Assembly: GCA_024138025.1 (NCBI GenBank)
Contig: JAMXBD010000717.1
Location: 1 to 64,000, forward strand
From: Combretum micranthum
Lineage: Eukaryota > Streptophyta > Magnoliopsida > Myrtales > Combretaceae
Direction: 5' to 3'
DNA: 64,000 nucleotides
The notes beneath the pieces were generated by a model. The model did no database searches. It was not told the DNA's origin and saw only the letters and a list, made by a program, of their open reading frames with translations. Below are positions 32,194 to 44,981 of this stretch, piece after piece. Each line of letters opens with the position of its first letter. The stretch's first letter is position 1. The position numbers and the translations under genes are program-made.

Positions 32194-35100
32194 TAGAGAA
32201 AGGAAGCGAGTTCCTCAATTTCTTTAAGGACGAAAAAAAGAAAGGAAAAAGAGGAGATTCAAATCCTACTTAGTGACGATAATGCCATGCGGCATGAATT
32301 CATCTTTCGAAAAAAATAAAATAAAATTGGAAAGGAAATAAAAGGAAAATTCCCAATCAGCAATATTTGAGGGACACTATAGTGGACTCAAACTCTATTA
32401 AATTCCAAGGGATATGTTCATAAGTAATGAAAACAATTGAAACAATAATTATCCTCGTTCTTTTTTTCATCAAATGTAAATATTTTCTCAGCAAAAAAAA
32501 AAAGTAAATATTTTCAATCCAAAAAAAATAAAAAACATAAATAATTCTTGTCATCCCGTCGAGTCTTTATTTATTGTCGTGACTCCTCACTCCTCTCTCT
32601 CTCTCTCCGTATTCCAATCCTATTGTAATAGGAACGCCCCCTCAAGCTCCGCAACCCAAGAATTTCACAGGATGTATAGTGTATGTATGAACATCCTCTT
32701 ATTAAATTGAAGGGATCATATCATTTTATTAATCTATATAGGCATATGCTTACAAAAGATTAAAAAAAAAGATCAGGCATCAATGTTGATAAGGCAATCT
32801 ATCAGTGGTTGGACTAAAATCATTTGTTTAAAATTGGATTGACACAATATTTGCTACGTTAACTTAGATACTTTTGAAATTTTCTTAAACCCTATCTCCA
32901 TTTAGGATTTCCAACCACCATAAGAAGCGACCCATGAGTGGAGTGCGAAGAGATAATGATATTTCTTAACCAGGAAAGCTAGAGTAGAACGGAAACCCAA
33001 ACATTCGAATAGAATATATATTTCATATGAAATTAAAATAATCTTGTATTTCATATCTGAATTTTAACTAATTTTTAAATCAACTACCTAAATTTAAGAT
33101 TGTTAATTTTAATTAATAATTAAACTTTTCTAGGTTAATAACACTATCTATATTAAATCTATCTAAAAATTGTCCTTCAGTTGGCTTCACTATGACTATT
33201 TATGGATTAATTTGTGCCCTGAACATATATAATCCACAAACGACACCTGCAAATCCAGAAAATGATATCTCACAAGATTCGTTAATATAGCTGATAGTCT
33301 ACAATTAAGAAAAAAATAGAAAAAACAGATATCTTAAGCGAAATTCTTTTATTAAAACAATTATTTTGATATGCAGTAGTTTATAATTAAGAAAAAAAAA
33401 CTTGTTAGATAATTAAATTAGATAGAGTTAACAATGTAAATGACCTTAAAATGTTTAATTGGATATTGAATTTGCTGACCTAAAATAATATGTAATTAAT
33501 TAAGATTTCAACCAAATATTAAATACAATATTATGTCTGTCTATTTTCATGATATAATTTAAAGCATCATTAAAGCTTATCCATATGCTTCCGAAAACGC
33601 TTTTTTTTTTGCCATAAAAAACGCTTGTTGATAAGAAAAGAAAGGGAAGCTTTTATGTACCGTATGCAATTTGTTTTGACTAACATGTTAATTAATATCC
33701 TACCAATCCATCTTGTGTCCCGACCAACGGATTTCTTGGCCTTTTCAACTCAAATGGGCCTAAATACTAATTTAGACAACTCGGCTATTAAGATTATAAA
33801 ACGAGATTGGATGCTAATTTAGATCCCATTTGACTAAATAAATTAAAATGGGCTAGAGATTAACTAATATGGATTTAGCTATTTCTTTCGAGTCCAATAG
33901 CTTGATTTCAATCAATTTGGCCTTATTTCAACTCAAATGGACCTAAACTATTCAATTGGGCTTCCTTTCAAGCTTTAGGACCTCAAAATCAAAATAATTA
34001 TTGAATTATGTTTTATGATCTTAAATTTTCAAATATAAATTCAATAACCCATAATTACTCTAATTGGGCCTAATTCATATTATTTAACACTATAAGAATT
34101 ATACTTTATTTGATAAATTGATTTATCATTATAAATGCCAAATTTATTACTACCTATTGTGACAAATTCAATTTGATAATGGTGAAAAGTAGTAGACATG
34201 GATGGAAGTAGATGGAAATGAAGGGAAATATTTCTGTTGTATATGTCTGGTATGATAAATAAGAGTGGAAAACCATGGAATCTAGTGGAAAAGAAGATAA
34301 ATATTTTCATTCTTGACCCATAAAATGTTCCATCCAAAATTAGAGAGAAAGCAGAAGAAACATTTCCACCCTTTTCTTTTTATTTGTTTCCGCTACTTAC
34401 CACATTCCACAAAATTGCCAAACACTATATAATATCAATGAAAATGTATATTTTATAAGTTTTATTAATTTGGTTACTTAGGAGTATGTTTTGTTAATTC
34501 TTGGATAATGTTATTTATAGGAAATAAATTCTAAAACTACTAAGAGACATAAGCAAACTTAATTATGGTAAGTTAAAAACAACACTCCAACAAACTATAA
34601 TGTGGATACTCTGTGAATTCAAATAATGTATATAAAACTTTTTTTTTTCCTCTTTTACTAAAATATATACGTAAAGTTAAAATATATAGTTAAAAGCCAC
34701 ATTTCCCCAAAACTAAAGTTAGCATCAATTAAATATTGACTCAAGTATATGCTTATAAGTTATAAACTCTATTCAATTAGCCAAGTTTAAACTTTAAAAG
34801 TTAGTTTATTTAAAAAAACCAATGTCGAGTCTGATTTCAGATTTGATAAAAAGTTTTACTGATTTTATAATTTAAAGTCGATAAACTTTTAAATAGATTG
34901 AGTCTAAGTTTTTAAAAGCTCAAGTTGGCTCAAGATGTTTAATGAGTTTTTTAAAACAAAATTAGTATCGACTTTACGGTTGCATCCCCGCAATTTTATA
35001 CATGTGATATACCAACTATAGTAATGTATGGTCTGACAAAAGTAGAAAATTCAACCTTGGAATCTAGGCAAAAAACTAAATTGAAAAAAAAAATTGTTAG

Positions 35101-35830
35101 AGATCATTAATTGCCTCTTACCAACTGCTTCATAGACTTTAAATTTTAATTTGCACGGAACGGACATGAGCTGTGGGGTTGATTCTTTAATACCACCTCG
35201 AGTCCCTGACAGAAGGCCTTTCAGAGGGAAATTTTTTGGGTCTGGAGTATACATCTAAATAGCAGCCAGTGGTAGGCACATAGTGGAGACTTGAGAGCGC
35301 ATGAAATAAACATGGACGGTAATAGGGCAGAGAAGGTATAAATGTGTGCCAGAGGTAGATGGAATAATGAGGAAGAGAGAGAAGAAGAGAGCGAAGAAAA
35401 GTAGATGGATAGATTAAAAAGAGAACAAAAAAAACAGAGAAAAGGCTGTTTGATTGTTTAATCGTTGGCTATCTTAAACTGTAGTGAAATGGAAGGAAGC
35501 GGAGAGCAGTGAAGGAAAATAGAGGTCATAGATTTTGCATCCATGTTGGGATGAAAAGGAGGGAAACTAGAGAAATCATTAGAATGATAAAAATATCTTT
35601 ATAAAATAGTTTATAAAAATAATTTTATCAATCACTAACTTAATTTTTTTTTTTTTATTTTTTTTATAACTTACCAAATATAAAATAAAAAATTTACCTA
35701 TTTTTATTTCTCCTGATTTCTACTCCCTTTTATTTCCTTCCCCCTATTTTCACTTTGGACAAAATTACCAAACGCCTAAGAGTTTATTAGTACCGAGGCC
35801 GAGGGAAGAATAGGAAAGCAGATAAGACGG
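32194..35830. repeat. Segmental duplication unit 1, sub-block a
   Basis: 32286-34760 aligns almost continuously with 44982-47480, and 34960-35470 with 49240-49925. Identity is high by eye, with small indels. Landmarks found in both include CATGAATTCATCTTTC, GAGGGACACTATAGTGG, TTTTGACTAACATGTTAATT and GACCCATAAAATGTTCCAT. No gene is recognised in it. The open frames 33625-33822 and 34080-34337 have counterparts in unit 2 at 46303-46554 and 46902-47102, which reflects the duplication and not coding selection. Confidence 0.85.
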
Positions 35831-36335
35831 AATATGTTCTGAAAATTTTAATGAGATGACATAACTTGTTGGGGCAGAAAATATTTAATGATACAGGTGT
35901 TTGGGATGAAGTCAAAATTTAAAATCATCCTTCAATGTTATCTTCACAAGTATACATATATATGTATATACCGTCATGTACCTTTCTTGGTCCCTCTGTC
36001 TAATGCGGCAGAGTACGGCTGTTTTACAATAATCTACGTGGAGTTTGTGGGCATCCCATAACTCCATAAGGCAATGGATAAGGAAAGCAGCACACGTCTA
36101 AAAAAATTAACTGCAGAGCAAAAGACCAACTAAAGAAGCGAGGGTTTGATCAATTTAAAGTTACATGAGAAGCTCATGCCAAAAATTACATCATCACTTA
36201 TTCTGTCCCACATGTAAACCACAATTTAAGAAAGCGTCTTAGATGATGAGACCACAGAGAAATTACAAAGGATCTCAAGGTAATGTTCCTATGCTAAGTA
36301 AAACAAAAATCCTAGGACCTTAGTATAGTAGCTCC

Positions 36336-36406
36336 TCAAAAACTGGATCTACTGATTGGCCCCATTCCATTGTACATTTCCAATAGGTTCTCTGCTGGTG
36401 TTCGTC
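36336..36406 (-). other. Possible terminal exon of an unknown gene
   Basis: On the minus strand a plausible acceptor (TTTTAATGGCAG) is followed by a short open stretch reading GRTPAENLLEMYNGMGPI and a few more residues before a stop at 36336-36338. Its codon content looks protein-like. I do not recognise the family and no upstream exon is evident in the next kilobase, which is transposon-like. Chance or a gene relic is equally possible. Confidence 0.25.
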
Positions 36407-36689
36407 CTGCCATTAAAAACATCATCCAATTGTCAATTTGAAGTTTGATAATTTGCACCTAATTGAAGGCATATGAAGCAATTACCTGATCGAGTAAATA
36501 CTAAAAGCCTACTTGATAGGATTATAATTGGGCATATCATTATTATTCTTATTTTTATCATTATTTTGCTTCTAAAAGGTGATCTTGTTTCATGACATGA
36601 AAACAGCCTATTCCGATACAAATAATTTATATTATATTAAGGGTCCCAATAACACCAAGCATGCAGACATTGATTGCAATGATACTAGA

Positions 36690-37440
36690 CTTGGAAAACT
36701 GGAGTAGAACACAAACCACATAAACGATAAAGTCATTAATATATATATATATATATATTCTATAAAATTAAAATAATCTTGCATTTTATGTCTGAATTTT
36801 AATTAATATTTCGATCAACTACCCAAATTTAAGCTAATCAATTCTAATATATAATTAAACTTTTTTAAGTCAATAACACTATCTATATTAATTCTGTCAT
36901 AAAACTACATCTCATAAGACTAGGTTAATATTGATGGTAGTCGACAATTAAAAAAATAGGAAAACAGATATCTTAAGTGGAGTTCATTAAAATAATTATT
37001 TTGATATGTGGTAGTTTCTAAATAATCAAAAGAAAAAGAAACCGTTAGATAATTAAATAACATAGAATTAATATAAGCAAGGTAAATAAGCTTGAAAAAG
37101 TTTAGAATTCAAACAAAAGTTAATTTCTCTTCCCATTTTCCTTTTTTTTAGTGTAAAGTATACAATCTGTTTTGACATACATGTTAATTTCTTTTTATTT
37201 CGTCGTATTCTAGTTATTTTATTTTAAGTATATATTTATTAAAAAAATATGATAATAACAAAATAAATACGACAAACCGTATTGCCTCCCGTCCGATGGG
37301 TTTTTTGGCACTTCGCCGTTATCAAAGATGTTGGGAAAAATTTTGTTCAAGTAGAAATGTCAAACGCATTTTTATCAACGTCGTGACGTCATTGATTACT
37401 AGAAAATAGGAACTCAATGAATCTTCCAAGAAAAGTGGGG
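36690..37440. repeat. Segmental duplication unit 1, sub-block b
   Basis: Matches 51150-52175 (TGGAGTAGAACACAAACC, GTCAATAACACTATCTATAT, GACGTCATTGAT). It also matches, more distantly, the start of sub-block a (32990-33700), so a and b are themselves an older duplication. (AT)n runs at 36739-36759. Confidence 0.8.
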
Positions 37441-37750
37441 TAACACTTAGGTCAAGCTTTTAGATTCGATTTGTCTACAAATGCCACTTACAGCAGTTCG
37501 ATGAGAGGGAAAAAATAAGGACCGTTACATTAGTTATACAATTTAGTATAAGAGGAGAAAAAAATTAATGCATGCAAACAATAGAGATGAGCGTCTCCTA
37601 TCGAAGCTTCGAACCACCTCCAAAAACCCTAACACCCACACACCGTGAGTTTGATATTTTAAGAAGATGGGTGGAAGACACGAAGCATCATCTCCTCAGA
37701 CCTCCAAGTAGAAGAATCTCACCCTAATAGGTGAAAGATCACCTACCAAG
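37441..37750. other. Leader region before the intron-bearing pseudogene
   Basis: No feature is certain here. The last 150 bases are less AT-rich and contain CCTCCAAAAACCCTAACACC, which could be untranslated leader of the pseudogene that follows. Confidence 0.35.
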
Positions 37751-38437
37751 ATGGCCAAACGGAAGAACTTGGTGGATCCCAATACCGACGACAATGCTCG
37801 CGAGGCAGCAGTAAGATCTTATGTTATTTTACATTTGAGGTATTTTTGAGGGATAAGGATATGATTGATTATTTTTCCAGCAAGTGAATGAAATGCCATG
37901 CGGTGCATTAGGTACGAGCATGCACCCAACGAACTATGTTCATTGGCTAAAGCATGCCTTATGGAAGTGAAAGCAGAAGCTCCTTGAGGAACTTGGGTTC
38001 AATGTTCTGTTGACTTTAAAGCTCACTGCTATCAACAGGAAGCTGCTCAAAGACCTGTTATTTCATTTTGATGAAGACATTCGCACGATGTATATAGGAG
38101 AATGTGATATGATAATAAGTCTTGGAAAGGTAAAGGACATTTTAGGCTCAACTCCATTGGGGTAGATGTAGAATGTCATGAAATTAGCAAAGAAATTAAG
38201 GATCATTTAAAGTTTTTTTGGGCAACGGAGGGCTCAAAGTAACAAGCCTATGGTAGCAGATACTTAAGGAGCATGTGGAGTCACCCCACCAATTCAAAGT
38301 TGCCACAATGCTCTATCTCTTGAGCATATTCATTCCTTCGACTTCAGACCTTGAAGTCGCAAGAAACTACCTTGGTATCGATAGGAATGTAGACAACATT
38401 ACTAAAATGAATTGGGGAAAACACCTTCTAGATTGAC
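37751..38437 (+). pseudogene. Pseudogene of a plant-specific (transposon-associated, PMD-like) protein, intron retained
   Basis: An ATG at 37751 opens a 20-codon first exon (MAKRKNLVDPNTDDNAREAA). A 70-bp intron with GTAAG (37811) and TTTTCCAG (ending 37880) follows, and exon 2 continues in the same frame. Exon 2 reads ELGFNVLLTLKLTAINRKLL, FHFDEDIRTMYI and KVKDILGSTPLG. A later part in a shifted frame reads FKVATMLYLLSIFIPST and ITKMNWGKHLL. The pattern (GFxxLLxL, FDxxxRTM, VxxILGxxxxG, then YLLxxFI and NWxxxLL) matches a domain I know from plant proteins carried by Mutator-like and Ulp1-type transposons and grouped with plant-mobile-domain proteins. Family placement is tentative. Stops (TGA after LWK, TAG after PLG, others later) and a frameshift disable it. 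Confidence 0.6.
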
Positions 38438-38628
38438 TGTGTGAAGGATCAGTAGGGAGAAAAGGTGAGCAACTATCAATAGATGCGTCATGTTGTTAGA
38501 GGCGTGGTTAGTTAATTTATTTAATTACTAAAGATTGTCTCCGATTGTTCTGATTGAAGGGTCTGTCATTAGCTTTACTTTGGTTCATTCTCTTCTTGTT
38601 CTAAAGAAAGACCTCTCGAATATATAGA

Positions 38629-40281
38629 AGTGATCTAGTTGTACCTAGCACCGATGACCTAGAACACATAAGAGAACCTGGAACATATGACCTAGCATAA
38701 ATACATTGTACCTGGAACTGATGACCTAACACCTATAAGAGGACCTAGAACAAATGTCCTAGCACAAAATACACTACCTAGCACTAATACATTATACTTG
38801 ATACTAAAGACCTAGAACTCATAAGAGAACCCAAACATATGACTTAGCACAAAAACATTGTACCTATAAAAGATGACCTAGCACTTATAAGAGGATCTAG
38901 AACAAATGTTCTAGCATAAAATACACTACCTAGCACTAATACATTGTACCTGGTACTAAAAACCTAGCATTCATAAGAAAAACTGTAACATATGACATAG
39001 CACAAAAACATTGTAGTTGGAACAGATGACCTAGCACTTATAAGAGAACTTGGAACAAACTGATGACCTAGAACTCATAAGAGAACATGGAACATATGAC
39101 CTAACACAAATACATTATACCTAGAACTAAGGACCTTGCACTTATAAGAGGACCTGGAACAAACTAATGGTCTATAACTCATAAGAGAACTTCAAACTGA
39201 CGACCTAGCACAAATACATTGTACCTGGAAACTGACGACCTAGAACTCATAAGTGAACCTAGAACACATGGCATAGCATAAATACATTGTACTTGGAATT
39301 GATGACTTAGCACTTATAAGAGGACTTAGAATAAACTAATGACCTATAACTCATAAGTGAACCTAGAACGTATGACCTAGCACTAATAAGAGGACATGGA
39401 ACATATGACCTAGCACTAATAAGAGGACCTGGAACTTATGACCTAGCATATATAAGAGGACCTGGAACAAACTAATGACCTAAAACTCATAAGTGAATCT
39501 AAAACGTATGACCTATGACTTATAAGAGGACCTGGAACATATGACTTAGCACAAATACATTGTACCTAGAACTTATGATCTTGCACATATAAGAGAATCT
39601 AGATTAAACTGATTACCTATAACTCATAACAGAACCTATAACATATGACCAAACACAAATACATTTTACTTGCAATAAACCGATGACCTAGAACTCATAA
39701 GAGAAGTTGGAACATATGACCTAGCACTTATAATAGGACTTATAACATATGACCTAGCACATATAAGAGGACTTGGAAGAAACTAATGACTTATAACTCA
39801 CAAGAGGACTTGGAACATATGACCTAACATATATACATTGTACCTGGAACCGATAGCCTAGCACTTATAAGAGGACCTAACACTAATACATTGTACATGG
39901 TACAAATGACCAAGAACTCATAGAGAACTTGGAACATATGACCTAGAACATTGCCTTGTACCGAAAACGGATGACCTAGAACTTATAAGAGGACCAGAAA
40001 CAAACTAATGACCTAAAACTCATAAGAGAACCTGGAACATATAACGTAGCATAAATACATTGTACCTGAAACTGATGACCTAGCACTTATAAGAGAACCT
40101 GGAACAAACCAATGACCTATAACTCATAAGAGAATCTCAGACATATGACATAGCACAAATACATTATACCTAAACTTTTGACCTAGCACTATAAGAGGAC
40201 CTGAACAAACTAATGATGCATAACTCCTAAGAGAACCTGAAACATATGACTTAACATGAATACATTGTATCCGGAACTTAT
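38629..40281. repeat. 1.65-kb hierarchical minisatellite
   Basis: A degenerate tandem array of 31-37-base monomers, each opening GACCTA and closing near GGAACANAT. Three monomer types alternate: one with ACTCATAAGAGAACCTGG, one with CACAAATACATTGTACC, and one with CACTTATAAGAGGACC. The first type starts at 38655, 38809, 38961, 39064, 39169, 39237 and 39341. The higher-order period is therefore mostly 103-105 bases (three monomers), with longer (152-154) and shorter (68) variants. There is no open frame through the array. It begins about 190 bases after the pseudogene. Confidence 0.9.
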
Positions 40282-42780
40282 GATTGTCGAGCTTGATTTT
40301 CAATTTCCCAAATTTGATTTCTATTTATCCGATCTGTATCAAACTCGAACCCATTTAATAAGAACCTTCGACTAAGAATTAAAAAAACTTAATTTTATAA
40401 AAACTTTAAGAGTCGCCACCCAGATCAAAATGGGAAAAATTTATATGTTAGGATCAATAGGTTAGTTAATCCTAACTTAGCTACTAGTCTGCGAAAAAAT
40501 TGATTAAAATCAATTTTGTTAAACCAGATATTTTTGGATTCGGAGGTTACCTTATTAAAACTACATGGTAACCACTTAAAATTCATAAAAATAAAATTTT
40601 ATTCCTTTTAATACTCAAAAAAATTGTAATAATGTATAGACTATAATATTTACAATTTATCATTAAAATTTGCAAATATAAATATTTACAATAAACAAAG
40701 AATCAATTCAATATTTACAAAATTAAAAAAAAAAAATTCATTTTTTAGGTCTCCCCAAAGGTGCCCACGTACCAGCTATTCGAAATCAGATAATACGTAG
40801 TTCTTTTTAATAAAAATTTTAATTTGTTTGCTTTTTTATCTTTTGAAATATTTGCAATTTAATTTTATTAATTTTTCAATTTTTGTAAAATTTTGTTGGG
40901 TATAATCCTATAGGCTACCAAGTTGATTTTTTCCTTTTTTAGAAAATAAGATTTTCTATGTGTCAAAGAGACCTTTTTCTTTTTTTTATTATTTTATATT
41001 ATTTTACTTTTTATTATTTATTTATTTATATATATTAGTATGCACACACAAAATATACATATTAATATGCCTACACTACACCTATATATTGTTTAGGGTT
41101 TTTTTTTTTTTATTTAGACAAAATTCATTTTATTTTCTTTATTTTCTTCTTTTTTTTTTTAAAAGTAGTAATGATGATGATGACGAGAATAATAAAAGGA
41201 AGGATCGGACTACCTATTGGAATGCAGGTCGAATCTAGGTCTGGGTCGAATTTGGCTTGGATTCGAGTTGCATATGCAAATAGACAGTGGAGCTCAATGA
41301 AGGCAATTAGGCAGCTCTGGGTGGTTTTGGTGTGTCGAACTAGCTGATTAAGGGATGGGGAACACTCCTATGGTGGTGGATTGATTTGAATTGGCTATGA
41401 GTTGGTGTTGCGAGCTTAGGAAAGTGGTGGTTGGCAACATTAGGTAGTGATGATCGATCGAATGGCCTTGGACGAAGGGGAAAGCTACTAGCTAAAGCTT
41501 TTGCCGCCCTTAAATCTAACCGTGGCCTTGGTTTGCTCCAATTTAGCCTCTATTGAGAGTAATAAAAAAAAAAAAGATCAAAACCCTAATATTTGAACTC
41601 GAGATAAAAAATTTTGGAGTTTTTTGTGTGAAATGGATTGTTATTTTCTATTTTGGATGACTTGAGTAGTGATTTTGACTCCTATTTATAGTGTTTAGGA
41701 GTCGAAGTGGGTGGTTTATGTTCCAGAAGTAAGTTGGTGGCGCGCACGCAAATCCGTTTTCTATAAGGTGTTTGGTGATCTTGAACGAAATGAGCTTTTA
41801 GAATAAGGATAAGAAGCTCAAATCTACACTTCTAGAAGGTTAGGACAAATCAAATTTGAAATTTGAAAATTTTGCTTCATGCAAAAAAAAGGGTTTTTCG
41901 CAGATTTCGAATAAAAAATCAAACACCCATATAAGTTTCCTAGCTAGTTCTGGATTTCAATCCATAGTATCCCACATGTTCTTCAAGTTCCCTTAATCAA
42001 TTTGATGAGAAAAGGATCAAAAGTAGGTTGAAAATGAGCTTAAAATGAGCTGTTTGCGCGCAAAAAATGGGTTGTTTCTAAGGATGAAGATGACGTGCTG
42101 TACAACACGCTCGCCATATGTGCACACACATGCGACCGCATGTATCCCACACGCCAATCAGAAAAAAAAAATGTGTTTGTCCTCCGCACGATTCAAACCC
42201 CGGATGCATGCATGTGTGTGTGTTTGTTTATCCAACAAGCTGTTAGCTATGCCTCGGTCATGTTGAGTGACCTGGACCGAACCAAAAATATTATTTTTTT
42301 AATTTAAAATTTTTTTCTTTTCCTTTGAATTATGTTTTTATTTTTTCTTATATTATTTTTTAAATTTGCTTACATATATTGTACTTTTTTTTATCTCGTT
42401 TTTTATTATTATCATTTTAAGGGCAAAAATAGAGAGTTTACAACTTTCCCTCTTTATGGAAAATTTTGAGTAAAACATTGCCACCTAAAGACAAAAGGAA
42501 AACCGATTTTTGTTTTGAAAAGCACCAACCTGGAAATTGGAACTCTTGGTCCATTAGGGAAAACTTGACTAAGATAGCGATGATCTTGCGATCTCGATCC
42601 TTAACAGGGGGAGATATGGTAATGAATTCCAATGTAGTTACTGTATCATGAAAGGCCACCTTCCCTAACATGACTTCTTAACCATTAGAGTTGCCAGAGA
42701 AATGGTAGACGATTTTTCCTAGGTTTCTACTTTATATTGTAGGTTCCTTGTTCTTAAATTTTTATATTTTTTTTTTAATG

Positions 42781-43140
42781 ACTCAGATGGATTTCGGTCT
42801 TTTTTATTCCTAAAAACTCGAATAAACTTCGATCTTTTTTCTCTTATAGCCTCTGATAGACTTCAGTCTTTTTTTTTTTTTCCAAAGACTCGGATGGACT
42901 TGGGTCATTTTTCTTCTTGTAAACTTGGATGGATTTCGTTTTTTTTTCTTCCTAAAGAGCATTTGTAAAGTCTTGAATTTTTTTTTTTTTTTTGTAAAAG
43001 AGAGTTTTGAAATTTTTCCCTTTTCTTTTTTTATAAAAGCGAGTTTTGAAAAATTTTTCTTTTTTTTTATAAAAGAAAGTCTTGAATTTTTTTTATAAAG
43101 AGAGAATCTTTAAAACTTTTTTTTAAATAAAAATTTTCTT
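42781..43140. repeat. Two adjoining T-rich tandem repeats
   Basis: 42781-42960 holds about four copies of ACTCGGATGGACTTCGGTC plus a T run (period about 55-60). 42970-43110 holds about four copies of TATAAAAGAGAGTTTTGAA plus a T run (period about 45). Copies are degenerate. Confidence 0.6.
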
Positions 43141-44472
43141 TTTTTTTTTTGAACAATTTGCTAATAAGTAAAAAATCTTATTGACTCTAAAATTTCAACT
43201 AAATAATAGCTCTCCCTTATTGTTTATCCATTCATTTCTTTCTTTGAAGTTTATTCTTTGGTGGCCTCCTCCTATTTTGAGGAATAATAACCTCCAATCT
43301 TTGGGATTTCAACTTTTTTATTTTCAAGTCATATGAATTCTTATCCTTGTCATCATTTTCTTGATCTTGTAAATGGTACATCTGGGTTAATCCACCAGGT
43401 CTTTTCTTGGGTTATGACTTAGGCCTTTGGTCATTGGCTTGTAATAAAGGGATATCATGTACAGACTATTTAGAAAATTTTATATTCATATCTCTTCGAG
43501 TTTTACAAGTCAAGAACTCTTCCAAGATAACTAAAGTAGGCTTGCCTCAGTTTCAAATTGACTTTTATTAAGGAATTTACCCCTAATGATCAAGAGAGCC
43601 TCCGTAAAATCATGGTAAGTGGAGTTGTAATCCTTGGGTGTGATGGAGATGAGTGAGTGTAGTTGGGTTTTGAAGTATGCCTGTTTTCCTATTTCAAGCT
43701 CAAACACTTTGATTTAGCTTTTCTTTCCTCTCTTTCATTTTCTTCTTCAACCTTTTTCTTTTTTTCTTTTTTATTTCCTTTTATTTCAACCTTTCTTTTC
43801 TGTAACTCTTTTTTTTTTTCATTTTTATTATCTCTCTCTCTCTCTCTTTGTTTTTTTTTTTTTTTTTTTGCTTTAAAATGTTTGGCTTATGTATGGGCTT
43901 TGTGTATGAAAGGTGAGGCTCTCTTTCATTTCAAAAGATTAAACTATCATTAACAAAATTTTAATTTTGAATTGATGCAACTGTGACAAGCATAAATTAG
44001 TTATTCTGTATCTCCTGATTAACAACCCTTACATCCTATATACCCCATTATAAGGCAGTTCTTGACAGGGTTAAACTTTTAGAAATTACTTCTTTAAAAA
44101 AGCCCAATGGGGTTGATGAGGGATAAGTATATTTAGGTTAATGAAATAAATGCCGAGTATCATTTTGACCTACATATCAAATTTAAACAAACTTCTTTTA
44201 AGGAATGAGCCTTATGTCACCTTAATATCACTCAACTCTCAAGTGTTTAATGGTTAGTGTTTAGTATTTGGTTACCCCTTTTCATCCTAAAATTTTCAAG
44301 GAATAAGATATCCACAAGCAAACATTCATTCAAATTGCTCCTTGAGTAATTAAGTATTTAAAATTATTACAAAGATATGCACCATTATCAATCCTCTCTT
44401 TTTGTTTTTGCTGATCCCTTACAGAGTGTCTGCCCCTATTGGTATTGGCCTATCAACTGCTGCAGATGATTG

Positions 44473-44700
44473 TTATTTATTGGATGGCAGCAACAAACTC
44501 TCAATACTTGAAGAGGACTTGCTTAAAATCCTTGCAGGAGTTAGGATAGAGTTGCTGCTGCTAGCTGGCTCAATAGATTCTAGGAGTTCAGATTGGATAA
44601 GCATAGCATCAATAAAATCTTGGATTTTATTCTTTAATCTCCAATAACTTTTCGTAGAATGGCCCGTTTGACCCATATGGTATTTGCATTAGGCATTAGG
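44473..44700 (-). pseudogene. gag fragment of a Tat/Ogre-like gypsy element
   Basis: The minus-strand reading KYHMGQTGHSTKSYWRLKNK followed by IQDFIDAMLIQ matches the short conserved motif near the end of gag in plant Tat/Ogre-type elements: C-x-Y/F-H, GHST, C, LK..IQDLID. One expected Cys has become Tyr (SYW), and a stop precedes the motif near 44687. Downstream residues are Ser-rich, with no further domain. It is too short and damaged to function. Confidence 0.6.
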
Positions 44701-44981
44701 ATCATATTTCTTTGGACTATACCCTTCTTTTGGGATTTCATGAATCATGAATTGTCTGAAGTGTCTTCACGGTGTTAAACGAACCTGCTTGCTTTGGCCT
44801 AATGCTTTTGAAGTCAAAGGCTTCATCCCTTGCCTCATCTCTCTTGGCCCGTTCTCAATTTCACATCCCTATGACTCCTCGCGAGTCTTATGAGATGGTA
44901 CTTAGCTGGCAGTAAGAGCTAAATATTAGAGTCTTTCTAACACGTATTTCATAACCCGTTCTAGGGTTTTAATCTTCTCTA

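Larger units (their letters stand above)
40290..44981 (-). mobile_element. Decayed Ty3/gypsy (Tat/Ogre-like) remnant
   Basis: The only recognisable coding remnant is on the minus strand at 44473-44700. The rest contains noncoding blocks of LTR/UTR style (GAGTCGCCACC at 40412, GGTCTCCCCAAAGGTGCCC near 40749, a conserved-looking block at 42430-42690) and long T runs. These are words I associate with plant gypsy non-coding DNA, but boundaries, LTR pairs and target duplication cannot be set. It lies between the two segmental duplication units, so it is probably inserted DNA. Other open frames here (40960-41238, 43663-43953, 42045-42307) are low-complexity or chance. Confidence 0.4.

Noticed and set aside
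33625..33822. Frame shared with 46303-46554, which might suggest conserved coding
   Set aside because: The similarity is that of the whole duplicated DNA, including clearly noncoding flanks, and the frame has no domain.
38629..40281. Possible CRISPR-like array because of regularly spaced 30-35 base units
   Set aside because: The whole unit repeats with drift and there are no unique spacers. The organism is a plant.
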